Positions 15,903 through 26,030 of a stretch of 37,492 bases of DNA are shown piece by piece. Numbering within the stretch: the first letter of the stretch is position 1; every line of letters starts with the position of its first letter. The DNA comes from Bacteroidota bacterium (GTDB lineage: Bacteria; Bacteroidota; Bacteroidia; Bacteroidales; Bacteroidaceae). The translations under genes and the position numbers were made by a program. The DNA lies in assembly GCA_023458215.1 (NCBI GenBank), contig JAEXAJ010000062.1:1-37492 (forward strand), read 5' to 3'. The notes under the pieces are model-generated. The model was not told where the DNA came from. It was given only the letters and a program-made list of their open reading frames with translations, and ran no database searches.

Positions 15903-18900
15903 CTACTTTTTATGCTTTGCAGCAAAAGATGTAGGCGTCTCGCCAAATACTTTCTTGAACGAATTGGTAAAATATGCCTGACTCTCGATACCAATCTGCA
16001 TCATCACTTCACGCATCGTCATATTCTCCTCGATAATCAATTTCGCAGCTTTACGCAAACGGCAATTCAACACAAATTCCACCACCGATTTTCCTGTAAG
16101 GCTTTTCACTTTTGTATAAAGCTTGCTGCGGCTCATCAGTAATTCTTCAGCAATCAGATTGACATCCAATTGTGGTTGATCCATATTCGTTTCAATAAAG
16201 GCAATAAGCTGTTTCAGGAATTTGCTATCCTGTTCATTGGAAGACAACTCGCTGCTGTCCGCATAATAGTTCTTGGCATAATGCTCCTTTAGTTGTTGCT
16301 GATTTCTGAATATATTCTGAATGGACAGTTTCAAGTAAGTCAAATCTATCGGCTTCTCAAAATAAAGGTCCGCTCCCGAATCCACTCCCTCAATCTTGCT
16401 TTCGAGGCTGGTTTTAGCAGTCAGCAAGACCACGGGGATATGTGAAGTATTGACATCGCTTTTGATATCGCTGCATAAGGAAACTCCATCTTTGTTGGGC
16501 ATCATAATATCACTTATAATCAAATCAAAGTCTACCTCATCAATCAGTTTCAACGCTTCCAGTCCGTCGCAGGCCTGCATCACCTGAAACTCATCAGAAA
16601 GTGATTCGGCAATCAGCATTCTCAAGTCATTATTATCCTCAGTAATCAAAATCTTTCTTTTGTTCGAAGGCAGAAACTCTTCTTCCATATCTTTTAGTTC
16701 GGCAGGTTCTGTTTCCTCATTCATCGGCAGAGCAGATTCCTGTACAGCCTCATTCTGCTTCATAAAATCTGCATCGGCAAAGATACTTTTGTCGAGAGGC
16801 AGGTTTACAACCATATCCGTACCCTTCTCCCGTTCACTGAAGATGGAGATGTTACCTTTCTGCAACAATACCAAACTCTTAACAAGAGCCAGTCCGATAC
16901 CCGTACCCAAATGAGAATCCGCATTCACAGTATTTACCTTATAAAATCTTTCGAAAACACTGCTTATAGATTCACGAGAAATACCCACTCCGGTATCACT
17001 CACAAGAATGGAAAAGGTATCATCGATGCTTTCGCCAACCCTATAACTATTCTTATATTGAGATACAAAGTCCTTACCATATCTTGTTTCCAAAAGAATT
17101 CTCCCTTTATCCGGCGTATATTTGAAAGCATTATTCAGCAGATTCATCACGATTTTCTCGACAATGGTCTTATCTGCATAAATATCCGCGGGTAGAGCCT
17201 CATCGCATTTTATCTGAAAGTCGATGTTCCGTTCCCTTGCATAATCCATAAAATCGTTGGCAACCTCTGTTACAAAATGATTGATATTCAGCGGCTGCAA
17301 TTCCAGTTTCATTTTGCCATTCTCTATTGTCCGGAAATCCATCAGCTCGTTCACTAAATTGAGCAAGCGTTGTACGTTGCCGTTCAATATCCGATAATAG
17401 TACTCTTTCAAACCCTCACGCCTCAACTTATCCAAGGCAGCCAGTATAAGCGAAAGCGGCGTTCGGAAGTCATGTGAAATATTGGTAAAGAAACGCAGCT
17501 GCGCTTGATGAATTTGTTCCTTTTTATCTTTTTCTATGTTCTCTTGGTAAAGCAGCATCTTCAGTTTTTTCTTCTCGGCAAAATGTCGATAAATGACGTA
17601 TGCAATCCCTATTATAGCCAGTAAATAAAGAATATAAGCGGGCAAACTGAACCACGGAGCAGTCTTTCTGACTATTTTTATCACTGTGGGCTTATCACTC
17701 CAAACACCGTCATTGTTGGCGGCATACACCTCAAAGTAGTAAGTACCTGCCGGCACCTTCGAATACATCACCGTACGCTGCCCGGCATTCACGGTAATCC
17801 AGGAATCATTATACCCTTTCAGCCGAAACTTGAACCTGTTCTTCTCCGGGATATGATAATTGTCAGAAGAAAACTGAAAGCCGAAATTCACCTGGTCATA
17901 GTCGAGTACAATCGTACTGAGCGAATCAGTGAATAAATAGTTGGGGTGCACTGCCTTATGATCGATAAAGAAATCGGATATAATCGCTTTAGGCTTGAAA
18001 CTGTTATAGGATATTTTCTTCGGATCGATGATAGTAAAACCGTTCGTACCCCCGAAATAGAGTAGCCCGTCGCGCCCCTTCATAGTTGCCAGCGGATAGT
18101 AAACCTGTCCTTGAGTGTTCTCTCTTTCATCGAATTTCATCAAACGGTTGCTGGCTATATTGTAGCTGTACAACCCGTTATCTGTTCCCATCCAAACGTT
18201 GCCATCGTCATAACAAATACTGTAAATAGAATAAATGTCCTGTTGCAACTTACCTTTCAGCGGGATAAAGCTCGAAGTATTGGTGTCAAACTTAACAAGC
18301 CCGTTACCAATGGTACCAATCCAAATATTGCCCGAATCATCCAAACAGAATGTAAACAAGCCCAAATAGGTAGAGTCATTGGGAATTATCTTTTCAACAG
18401 CATGCGTATGGGTATCCATGCGATAAAGTGCTTCATTGCTGATAGCCCACAACGTTTTTTCACCTTGCCGCAAGATGTCGAACAAGTAAGCATAATTGCG
18501 TGTACTATCCAAACTATAATGAGCGAACGACTTGCTACGATAAGAAAAATATGATATTTTAGGCATAGGATACTGATAAGCTACCCACATACCTGAATCT
18601 GCCTCGGGAATATTTTTACGGATATTATCCACTAACAAAGAACTGTGATCACTTTCAAGATGCTTGTAATTAGTAACTTTATGCTGCTCTGAATCATAAA
18701 GATCTATTCCTCCCCTAAATGTGGAAATCCACAAATTATGATTAGCATCTATCACCAGCGATTTTATATTGTCGGACGTACCACTGTTTTTACCGCTAAA
18801 GGAGCTAAATTCTCCGGTCGTTGTACTCATCCGGTTCATGCCTCCACCTTCCGTACCTACCCAGATACAATCCTTTCCCTCGGCAAATGCACTTACCGGA

Positions 18901-19925
18901 GCATAATTCAACCCACTGTTTTGGGTATGGTATGTTTTGAAAGCATTATTTTCATCGACATTGATATAGCATAGAATTCCGGAATACGTACCGACCCATA
19001 CATTCGACTGCCTGTCTTCATAAATTTCCCAAATAGAATTGTTAGGCAAACTGAAAGGGTCTGTCCCGGAATGTTTGTATTCCGTCAGTTTTCTGCTTGT
19101 CGGATCAAGTATATAGAGTCCGTTCATCGTCCCCAGCCACACCTTTCCCTTCTTGTCTATATAGAATTCCCGCAATACATTTCTGCCGCATTCGGAAGGA
19201 AGTTCATAGCGATCTTCAATTTTAAAAGTTGACATGTCTATCTTGTATAGTTCGCCCTCATTGACATATACCCACAATTTTCCCAAGTGGGTCTCAGCAA
19301 AACGGATAGACTCATCACCGGTTTCAGGCAGCGTAAAACAAAGTACAAACTTCTTCTCGGCATAGTTAAATCGGTATATCTTCCTATTGACGAACGTATA
19401 TAAATCCTTGTTATGGATACAAAAAACAGAATTGACAAAAGAGAGTTCTTTTCCGTCATAAAGCGGCGTATAGAGCTCTCCTGTATCCCCGTCTAATATA
19501 TCCCATCTACTCTTATACCTGACCCAAAGATTATCCACCTTATCAACCTTAACCGATTCAACTGCCTCATAGATTTTCTCAAAGCGATCCGACACTCGCT
19601 CGTAACGATACAGTCCGTTGTTCGTATTCACATATAAATAGCCGGCAGCATCGGATGCCATATTATTGAATATCCACCTTTTAGTCGGAATCATCGAGGC
19701 AAAATATGGATAGTACTTTTTGTAATGATAGCCGTCAAAACGATAGAGTTCATAGTCCATCATCACCCAAATAAAACCTTCTTTATCTTGTTCTATCGCC
19801 TTTACTCCATCGTAGTAGAATCCCCCGTTGGGCGATAGGGTTCTAAACTTATATCTTTCACCGGCAACGGAGGCAGATACGATATAGAAGAGAGCCAGGA
19901 AGAGCAGAAAGAGTCTGTTTTTCAT
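15903..19925 (-). CDS. Hybrid two-component system regulator (HTCS)
   Basis: 1340 residues, the normal size for a Bacteroides HTCS. The order is: signal peptide; two periplasmic seven-bladed Reg_prop propellers; a Y_Y_Y domain; one membrane helix at about 762-782; HisKA with His818 in NISHDFRTPLS; HATPase; receiver with Asp1139 in DLIISDIMMPNKDG; and an AraC-type DNA-binding domain at the C-terminus (LLMSRSKLYTKVKSLTGKS). Periplasmic oligosaccharide binding should trigger phosphorelay and activate the PUL. All key phosphotransfer residues are present. The gene lies between the two fucosidase genes and on the same strand as the rest of the PUL. Confidence 0.96.
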   Translation of the reverse strand: MKNRLFLLFLALFYIVSASVAGERYKFRTLSPNGGFYYDGVKAIEQDKEGFIWVMMDYELYRFDGYHYKKYYPYFASMIPTKRWIFNNMASDAAGYLYVNTNNGLYRYERVSDRFEKIYEAVESVKVDKVDNLWVRYKSRWDILDGDTGELYTPLYDGKELSFVNSVFCIHNKDLYTFVNRKIYRFNYAEKKFVLCFTLPETGDESIRFAETHLGKLWVYVNEGELYKIDMSTFKIEDRYELPSECGRNVLREFYIDKKGKVWLGTMNGLYILDPTSRKLTEYKHSGTDPFSLPNNSIWEIYEDRQSNVWVGTYSGILCYINVDENNAFKTYHTQNSGLNYAPVSAFAEGKDCIWVGTEGGGMNRMSTTTGEFSSFSGKNSGTSDNIKSLVIDANHNLWISTFRGGIDLYDSEQHKVTNYKHLESDHSSLLVDNIRKNIPEADSGMWVAYQYPMPKISYFSYRSKSFAHYSLDSTRNYAYLFDILRQGEKTLWAISNEALYRMDTHTHAVEKIIPNDSTYLGLFTFCLDDSGNIWIGTIGNGLVKFDTNTSSFIPLKGKLQQDIYSIYSICYDDGNVWMGTDNGLYSYNIASNRLMKFDERENTQGQVYYPLATMKGRDGLLYFGGTNGFTIIDPKKISYNSFKPKAIISDFFIDHKAVHPNYLFTDSLSTIVLDYDQVNFGFQFSSDNYHIPEKNRFKFRLKGYNDSWITVNAGQRTVMYSKVPAGTYYFEVYAANNDGVWSDKPTVIKIVRKTAPWFSLPAYILYLLAIIGIAYVIYRHFAEKKKLKMLLYQENIEKDKKEQIHQAQLRFFTNISHDFRTPLSLILAALDKLRREGLKEYYYRILNGNVQRLLNLVNELMDFRTIENGKMKLELQPLNINHFVTEVANDFMDYARERNIDFQIKCDEALPADIYADKTIVEKIVMNLLNNAFKYTPDKGRILLETRYGKDFVSQYKNSYRVGESIDDTFSILVSDTGVGISRESISSVFERFYKVNTVNADSHLGTGIGLALVKSLVLLQKGNISIFSEREKGTDMVVNLPLDKSIFADADFMKQNEAVQESALPMNEETEPAELKDMEEEFLPSNKRKILITEDNNDLRMLIAESLSDEFQVMQACDGLEALKLIDEVDFDLIISDIMMPNKDGVSLCSDIKSDVNTSHIPVVLLTAKTSLESKIEGVDSGADLYFEKPIDLTYLKLSIQNIFRNQQQLKEHYAKNYYADSSELSSNEQDSKFLKQLIAFIETNMDQPQLDVNLIAEELLMSRSKLYTKVKSLTGKSVVEFVLNCRLRKAAKLIIEENMTMREVMMQIGIESQAYFTNSFKKVFGETPTSFAAKHKK

Positions 19926-20025
19926 AAGATTACTATCATATTAAAGATTAAAGTTCATAACGGGGGACTAAATTATAAAAAAATACACACAACAGAAAAA
20001 ATATGAAAAACAGTTTTAATCTATT

Positions 20026-21474
20026 CTAAGTTAATGCATCCATATACTTATCATTTCCATTCGTATTGACACGCATCTGTAATTTAATGACAAAAGGTTC
20101 ACCAAAAGCTTTATCCGGCATACTTACACTATATTCATTTCTGGTAGCCTCTACAACATCTACCTGCCTGCCTCCATCCAGCAAAACAGCTTTCTCTATT
20201 TGAACCCCTTTGGGTACCTGTACCGCCATTTTTCCGGAAAAAGGAACATTGAATACAATCATATACACTGTACCGTCTTTACCACGAGTGAAATACCCCC
20301 AATCTTGTTTGGCAAGACCGGCATAGCCGCATTCATAAATACACTCACCATTCTTTTTCATCCATTTACCTACGACATCCGCCATTTTCAACTCTTCCTG
20401 GCGAAAATCACCTTCAGGTCGTGGTCCGAAGTTTATAACCAAATTACCTCCCAGCGACGTGGCATGCGCAAGACGTTGTATAGCTTCAAAAGGAGTCTTT
20501 ACATAGCTAAGTGTCCAATCTTTATGATAACCCCACTGATTTTCAGGTAAAGTCATATAAGACTCCCAGTCGTGATGAGTAATTTTAAGATCCTTCACAG
20601 GGTCGGGCAGACGACGTTCGTATCCCGATTCATAATCACCCATCAGATGACCGTTACTATCAAAATGCCGTTTACCATAATCATCAGCACGCAAACGGCT
20701 ATTTACCGTAACACCCGGTATCATTTCTTTCAACATCTTTTCTATATGGGCACTCCACCATCCATTCTTTTTAAAGCTTTCATCCCATGTACCGTCAAAC
20801 CAGAAGTCTTTTACTGTAGGATAACGTGTAGCAAGCTCTTTTACTTGATTTTCCGCAAATTCCAGAAAACGACTGAATGCAACACTATCTTCCCTATTCT
20901 TAAGCGAATATCTATAATCGGGATGGCTCCAGTCTAATATCGAATAATATAGATGTACATCAATGCCTGTTGCATCACAAGCCTTTACAAGTTCACCCAA
21001 TACATCTCTCTTGGAAGGAGTATGCGCTACAGTATATTCACTATATTCACTCGGCCATAAACAAAATCCGTCATGGTGTTTAGTCGTTATCTTTATGTAT
21101 CTGACTCCCATTTTTTTCGCCATCTTTGCCCATTCGGATGCATTAAAACTTCTTGGGTTCCATCTATCCCTAAGTTTCATCCATTCCTTAGGTTGAATTT
21201 TTGCTGACTTTTGCAGAAAGGATGAAGGACCGTTATAAATTTCACCTTCCCATTCACCACCCGTGATAGCATAAAGCCCCCAATGAATAAAAAGCCCCAA
21301 ACGGTTGTCACGGAACTTTTGCATTGCCGCATCTTGACGTTTGCCCAAACGGTCAGCGCCATATTTTAGAGGAATCTCTAAATCGGCAGGTAACACTTTG
21401 GCAGTATTTTGTGCTGATACGCTGCCACCAAATAACATAAACAGAATAAGGATATTAAAAGCAATAGATTTCAT
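20026..21474 (-). CDS. Alpha-L-fucosidase GH29 (copy B)
   Basis: 482 residues with a signal peptide ending VSAQ. It carries the same GH29 motifs as copy A: FIHWGLYAITGGEW, ITTKHHDGFCLWPS, and the nucleophile Asp227 in DFWFDGTWD. By eye roughly two thirds of residues are identical between the copies, with long unbroken identical blocks around LRADDYGKRHFDSNGHLMGD. Differences cluster around the substrate-facing loop after EIYNG (SSFLQKSAK instead of AEWLKSWAK), which could alter linkage preference. It is 35 nt after the DUF2264 gene and is probably cotranscribed with it. Confidence 0.93.
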   Translation of the reverse strand: MKSIAFNILILFMLFGGSVSAQNTAKVLPADLEIPLKYGADRLGKRQDAAMQKFRDNRLGLFIHWGLYAITGGEWEGEIYNGPSSFLQKSAKIQPKEWMKLRDRWNPRSFNASEWAKMAKKMGVRYIKITTKHHDGFCLWPSEYSEYTVAHTPSKRDVLGELVKACDATGIDVHLYYSILDWSHPDYRYSLKNREDSVAFSRFLEFAENQVKELATRYPTVKDFWFDGTWDESFKKNGWWSAHIEKMLKEMIPGVTVNSRLRADDYGKRHFDSNGHLMGDYESGYERRLPDPVKDLKITHHDWESYMTLPENQWGYHKDWTLSYVKTPFEAIQRLAHATSLGGNLVINFGPRPEGDFRQEELKMADVVGKWMKKNGECIYECGYAGLAKQDWGYFTRGKDGTVYMIVFNVPFSGKMAVQVPKGVQIEKAVLLDGGRQVDVVEATRNEYSVSMPDKAFGEPFVIKLQMRVNTNGNDKYMDALT

Positions 21475-21509
21475 AATTCAAACATTTTGTGATTATCAGA
21501 AAAAATATC

Positions 21510-22736
21510 TCATTGGGCATGGTCTGCATTCACCATCTCCCCATTCCAGGCTTTCAAAGAAGTCCATGGAGTAAATCCTTCACTCCAGAATGGGTCGGTG
21601 TCTGGCAATCCCAACGCTACAAAACCAAATGTACAAAGATAGACACTGCCTGTATTAATGTAAGATTCGGACATTTCAACCTGGCTACCGGCAAAGCCGA
21701 TACGCAACCACCCTTGAGCGTCATAGGTATGAGGTGCAGCGAATTGACGATTAATAACTGCCGTCAAAGCACAGCGTACTTGGGCAGGTTTAATAGACGA
21801 TGGCAATTGATGGAGCAGTGCGGCATGTCCCAGAGCATGAAACGCCCCTGTACGGTAAACAATGGAACGACCAATGACAGGATAAGCGCCTTCAGGTGAA
21901 ATCAATCTTTCCTGTTGTTCGGCATAACGCGTAAAGCGCTTCATCTGGGTAGGTAGAAAGTCGGCACCCGGCACGTGATGTTTTTCCATGATGCGTACTA
22001 TTTCCGTCAATAAAGGATGGATGACAAAACTGTTATAATAATCGGCATGATAGTGAGGTCCGTCGCCATAAGTAGCGTCTCCCAAATACCATTTGTCACG
22101 AAACATTTCTACACCGTATAGCAAGCGTTCCCGGTCACAGTCCCCCGTTAATTCCAACAGCGTAGCTTCAACAATCGAAGCAAACAGCAGCCAGTTACTT
22201 TGGAACGGTTTGATGGAGCGAGTACGTCTCAACTCAGTTATCATATTTTCTTTGGTTTGAGCATCCAGTTTTCCCCATATTTGAGTAGGCGCCCTCAATA
22301 TGCCAAGTGACAAAAAAGCCGCATCCACCAAAGGCTGATAAGGAGTTTGGAAGTCCAAATAATCCGGTGAGGAGGGATTGACGGCATTGGCAAGCCCTTT
22401 AACAGTTAAATTGATGTATTTCTCTCTCAGCTTTCCTTCTTCACTGCCATCAACGCCAAGTTCCAGCCAAGGAGCTATGCCACATATCGTTCTTCCGACC
22501 GCTTCTAAATGAGAAAACTTATGGCCGCGTTTGCTATCCAAAGATTCTTGAGGCATATTTTCCCGTAAAGTCCCGTTTGCAAGATTAGTCAATACAGGAT
22601 CGGCTATTTTAACGAGTGTACTCACCCACAATTCGCGTTCCTCCGGTCCAGCAGCCTGTTTTTTTTCACCGGCATGAGAATTTACGGAGATCATCAATAT
22701 CGACAAACAAAGTATCAAAGTATTTTTTAGTATCAT
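21510..22736 (-). CDS. DUF2264 family protein, probable glycosidase
   Basis: 408 residues with an N-terminal signal peptide (MILKNTLILCLSILMISVNSHA). The family signature is seen in KFSHLEAVGRTICGIAPWLEL, NWLLFASIVEATLLELTG and YGDGPHYHADYYNSFVIHPLL, which is typical DUF2264 with an all-alpha (alpha/alpha)6-type pattern. My recollection is that some relatives are placed in CAZy family GH154 as beta-glucuronidases, so a uronidase role is plausible here; I could not verify that. It follows a terminator-like hairpin at 22770-22798 and precedes fucosidase B by 35 nt. Expected location is the periplasm. Confidence 0.85.
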   Translation of the reverse strand: MILKNTLILCLSILMISVNSHAGEKKQAAGPEERELWVSTLVKIADPVLTNLANGTLRENMPQESLDSKRGHKFSHLEAVGRTICGIAPWLELGVDGSEEGKLREKYINLTVKGLANAVNPSSPDYLDFQTPYQPLVDAAFLSLGILRAPTQIWGKLDAQTKENMITELRRTRSIKPFQSNWLLFASIVEATLLELTGDCDRERLLYGVEMFRDKWYLGDATYGDGPHYHADYYNSFVIHPLLTEIVRIMEKHHVPGADFLPTQMKRFTRYAEQQERLISPEGAYPVIGRSIVYRTGAFHALGHAALLHQLPSSIKPAQVRCALTAVINRQFAAPHTYDAQGWLRIGFAGSQVEMSESYINTGSVYLCTFGFVALGLPDTDPFWSEGFTPWTSLKAWNGEMVNADHAQ

Positions 22737-22769
22737 GGTATTATTTTTTAGAAGAAGTTGCTATTACTG

Positions 22770-22798
22770 AAAAGGGAAATCCTGCATAAAGATTTCCC
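22770..22798 (-). terminator. Intra-PUL terminator or attenuator
   Basis: On the minus strand GGGAAATC (22798-22791) pairs with GATTTCCC (22781-22774) and is followed by TTTT (22773-22770). This is a compact intrinsic terminator. It lies between the glycan-binding lipoprotein gene and the DUF2264 gene, so it could lower enzyme expression relative to the SusC/SusD transport genes. Confidence 0.65.
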
Positions 22799-22827
22799 CT
22801 CTCAACATTATTTTTAAGCGAAAGTAA

Positions 22828-24000
22828 CTACCAGTTATAAACAAAAACTTGTAAGTCGCCTACAGAAACATTACCGCCTTCAGAATAATCCCAATCAGTC
22901 TTTCCATCTCTCAGATGACCTTTGATAAAGGTTATTCTGATGTATTGGATTTCAACAGGTTTAACCTTAAACAATTGATAATCCAATGTTTTGGGTTTTG
23001 TTTCAAAATTCCCCAAGTCAACCCACTCATCAGCCTCAGCTTTCTTCACTTTCAAATTGAATGTATGACATTGCATGTGAGAGAAGCCTTCAAAACCACC
23101 ACCACGATGTTTCCATCCCAACTGACCGAATTTGATAATTTCTCCCAAATTAAAATCCAAATAACATTCCGGATCATAAATAGGACGAGTAGTAATAGCA
23201 GGTGCCCAGAATTTGGCAGCATCATCATCAAAAAGCCTATCAAGTGAACCTTCTTTATCAGACAAATTACAAGATACATTCCATTTGTCTTCCGAGTACG
23301 GGAAACCTACATATTCCGGAGCTTTATCGGCTACTTTTACCTTACAAACAGCAGATTGTTTGCCTCTATCGTTAGCAGTTACAGTAATTTCTGTTGACTC
23401 TCCGGTTTCTCCTACTATTGTAATCAAACCATTCTGATCCACAGTTGCCACTTTCGAATCTTCCGAAGTATAAGTAACACTCTTATCGGTAGCATTACTT
23501 GGATTAACAGTTACAAACTGAGCCAAATTGAAAGTCTTGCCGCTTTCCACTTCTACGTTTTGTCCGGCAGACTGGATAGTGATGCTGGAAACCACCACAA
23601 TATTACTGATTACTCTGATCGGGTATTTAACGAATGTACCCGAGCCGTCGTCCACTCTCACAATAATCGTATCCGTACCCAGCGGAGAAGGGATAGCACC
23701 CGTAGCCGGAGTTGTCAACTTAGGAGTAATCAAGCCATCTTCACTCAAATCAACAGCACCCGAAGGCTCACCTGCAAAGTGGTAACTTATAGCATTTTCT
23801 CTAGCGCTTTCAGGCATAATGAATGGCTTCAGTTGCAAAGGTTGTCCTTCTGTCACAACTACACCGAAGATATCGCTTTCAAGGTTCGTTGCATTTTCAA
23901 CTGTAATGTTTACCGCCTTGCCAAAATCATCGTCATCGCAACCTGTAAACAATGCTCCGAACGAAAGCATTCCTAACAAGAAATATATATTCTTTTTCAT
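22828..24000 (-). CDS. Surface glycan-binding lipoprotein (SusE-position)
   Basis: 390 residues. It has a lipobox ending at Cys21 (FTGC) followed by DDDD, an acidic run that in Bacteroides marks lipoproteins for the cell surface. After a short N-terminal region there is a Big_2-like immunoglobulin domain (about residues 135-225: VNPSNATDKSVTYTSEDSKV, then ATVDQNGLI). A C-terminal discoidin/F5-8 type C-like domain follows (about 240-390: FWAPAITTRPIYDPECYLDF, ending VSVGDLQVFVYNW). It starts 22 nt after susD and is the expected surface glycan-binding protein of the PUL. It is not similar to SusE or SusF in sequence, only in position. Ligand unknown. Confidence 0.85.
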   Translation of the reverse strand: MKKNIYFLLGMLSFGALFTGCDDDDFGKAVNITVENATNLESDIFGVVVTEGQPLQLKPFIMPESARENAISYHFAGEPSGAVDLSEDGLITPKLTTPATGAIPSPLGTDTIIVRVDDGSGTFVKYPIRVISNIVVVSSITIQSAGQNVEVESGKTFNLAQFVTVNPSNATDKSVTYTSEDSKVATVDQNGLITIVGETGESTEITVTANDRGKQSAVCKVKVADKAPEYVGFPYSEDKWNVSCNLSDKEGSLDRLFDDDAAKFWAPAITTRPIYDPECYLDFNLGEIIKFGQLGWKHRGGGFEGFSHMQCHTFNLKVKKAEADEWVDLGNFETKPKTLDYQLFKVKPVEIQYIRITFIKGHLRDGKTDWDYSEGGNVSVGDLQVFVYNW

Positions 24001-24022
24001 AATCTTATGCTGTATTTATCGG

Positions 24023-26011
24023 TTATCTATTAATGTCTTTCCAACCCGGATTCTGTGTCAACAGCGGATTCATAAGCATTTCATTCAAAGGTATCGGATA
24101 ATAGTAACGTTTATCGTCCCAAGGCAATTCACCCTTGATAACGGTAGTAGAGGTAGGATAAGGAATAATGAATCCATTATCATCCACAATCACCTTATTA
24201 CCTACTTCACCAATAGGAACTGTTATCTTGTAGGGGAAATTCTTATACTTTTCATCATTACGGTTCTTGCTGTACATTTCGGTCTTTTCCGGTGTCATCT
24301 TCATACCTCTTACCGGAACAGTAAACAACTTACCGGCTTTCCATCTCATCAAGTCTTCATAACGCATACCTTCCATCATGGTTTCCACACGACGTTCACG
24401 TCTGATTTCACGGATAATCGGAGAAACGGAATAATCCAGCTTCTTAGCATAAATAGCGTCCAAACGGGGGTCAGCAGGGATATTGGATAGAGACAACTTA
24501 GCATTAGGATATTTCACAAAGTCGTAACCGGCTCTTTCTCTCAATGCGTTAACTGTAATATCCAAATCATCATTAGTGATTTCACCTAATTCAGCTCTAG
24601 CTTCCGCATAAATCAGCAACAATTCTCCGTAACGGAACATATGTGCTGTCTGTACACCTTTAGGATTAAGTTCCCACTGAGCATAATCGGGCATCCAGTG
24701 TTTGATGAAACGGTAACCGGTTACTGTTGAATTATACTTCTTCATCGGAGAACCACCACCGGTATCATACGTAATCATCGGATAAATAACACCTGATTCC
24801 TCAAGGCTATATGTATTGTCGTCCGCATCAAAGATTGAAGCATATTCACCCGGTTTGCAAACCGTCTGCGTCAAGCGGGGATCACGGTTATCCAATTCTT
24901 CCCACAATCCGTCATATCCTTTGAACAAAGGATTCGTCTCATAGCTGCCTTCTGAGCCTCCCACATAAATGGGGCGTCCATCTGCACACAAATAATCTTC
25001 GAGCATAGCTACAGGAGCACCCATGCAATAACGCGTGTGGTTATTCATTCCCCAATAACGAGGGTTGTCGTGTCCCAATTTTACACCATCATATACACGT
25101 GCCAAGATAGTTTCCTCATTGGCTTCCATTTCGGGAGATCCTTTTTGTACAAACAATTGCCAATAAGAATCTTTTGCACTGGCATGTTTAAAGAGTTTAT
25201 ATCTGTTCTTTTCGATAATCTTCCAAGAAGCATCGCGGCTCAACCCCAATAGTCCATTAGCTGTAGATTGGAGATTCAACTCAGTGTGATACTTACGGAA
25301 AGTACCTTCGAACAAGCAGAAACGCGCTTTCAAGAACAATGCCATATCTTGATTGATATATCCACAAGAATTATCATTGTCTTCCAGGTTTGCAATGGCA
25401 AAGTCTAAACATTTCAGTATATTTTCAACCAACTCCGTACGCGGCATGCGAGTACCGAAAAGCTCCGGTGAACTTGTATCCAGTTCTTTGTCCAGCCAAG
25501 GCACTTCGCCCAAGGCTACCAGTTTGATGTAATAGTCCCATGCCTTGAAGAAATAAGCTTGAGCCGCATATTTTTTCAGTGTTTCCGGATCACCCACTTC
25601 TCCATAATGATTCAAGAAGTAGTTCACTTTACGGAGTTTCTCCCACTGCCAGGCTGAGTCAAAGTTCTTGGAAGCTGTATTCGGAGTATCATAAGTTCCT
25701 CCTAATTTGCTATCAATACCACCTGCATAAACCGTATTATCGCTGAATGCATCTCCAAAAATAATTTGGCTACCGGCTTTCACTGCCAAGAAACCCTTAT
25801 CGTGCGAAGTACTATTGGTTCCGCCAACGCCATGTCCATATACATAAAATCTGTAAATACCGTCCAGGTACAACTGTAAGTCGGCTTCTTTTGTGAAGAA
25901 GGTTCCGTCAGCCATATCATCTATCGGATCTCGTTGCATGAAGTCATCGTTACAAGAAGACAGAGATGCCACCAAGATCACGAGCAAAGCTATCATTGAA
26001 TATTTTTTCAT
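24023..26011 (-). CDS. RagB/SusD family nutrient uptake lipoprotein
   Basis: 662 residues with a lipobox at Cys20 (LSSC) and NDD after it. The N-terminal SusD-like part (with FFTKEADLQLYLDGIYRFY, and the TPR-forming WQWEKLRKVNYFLNHY and YAAQAYFFKAWDYY) and the C-terminal RagB/SusD part (MFRYGELLLIYAEARAELG, then INREIRRERRVE-type helices) are both present. It ends with the typical YYPIPLNEM...NPGWK tail. It caps the SusC barrel on the outer surface and binds the glycan. It begins 20 nt after susC. Confidence 0.96.
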   Translation of the reverse strand: MKKYSMIALLVILVASLSSCNDDFMQRDPIDDMADGTFFTKEADLQLYLDGIYRFYVYGHGVGGTNSTSHDKGFLAVKAGSQIIFGDAFSDNTVYAGGIDSKLGGTYDTPNTASKNFDSAWQWEKLRKVNYFLNHYGEVGDPETLKKYAAQAYFFKAWDYYIKLVALGEVPWLDKELDTSSPELFGTRMPRTELVENILKCLDFAIANLEDNDNSCGYINQDMALFLKARFCLFEGTFRKYHTELNLQSTANGLLGLSRDASWKIIEKNRYKLFKHASAKDSYWQLFVQKGSPEMEANEETILARVYDGVKLGHDNPRYWGMNNHTRYCMGAPVAMLEDYLCADGRPIYVGGSEGSYETNPLFKGYDGLWEELDNRDPRLTQTVCKPGEYASIFDADDNTYSLEESGVIYPMITYDTGGGSPMKKYNSTVTGYRFIKHWMPDYAQWELNPKGVQTAHMFRYGELLLIYAEARAELGEITNDDLDITVNALRERAGYDFVKYPNAKLSLSNIPADPRLDAIYAKKLDYSVSPIIREIRRERRVETMMEGMRYEDLMRWKAGKLFTVPVRGMKMTPEKTEMYSKNRNDEKYKNFPYKITVPIGEVGNKVIVDDNGFIIPYPTSTTVIKGELPWDDKRYYYPIPLNEMLMNPLLTQNPGWKDINR

Positions 26012-26030
26012 ATCTCTATTGATTTAAACG

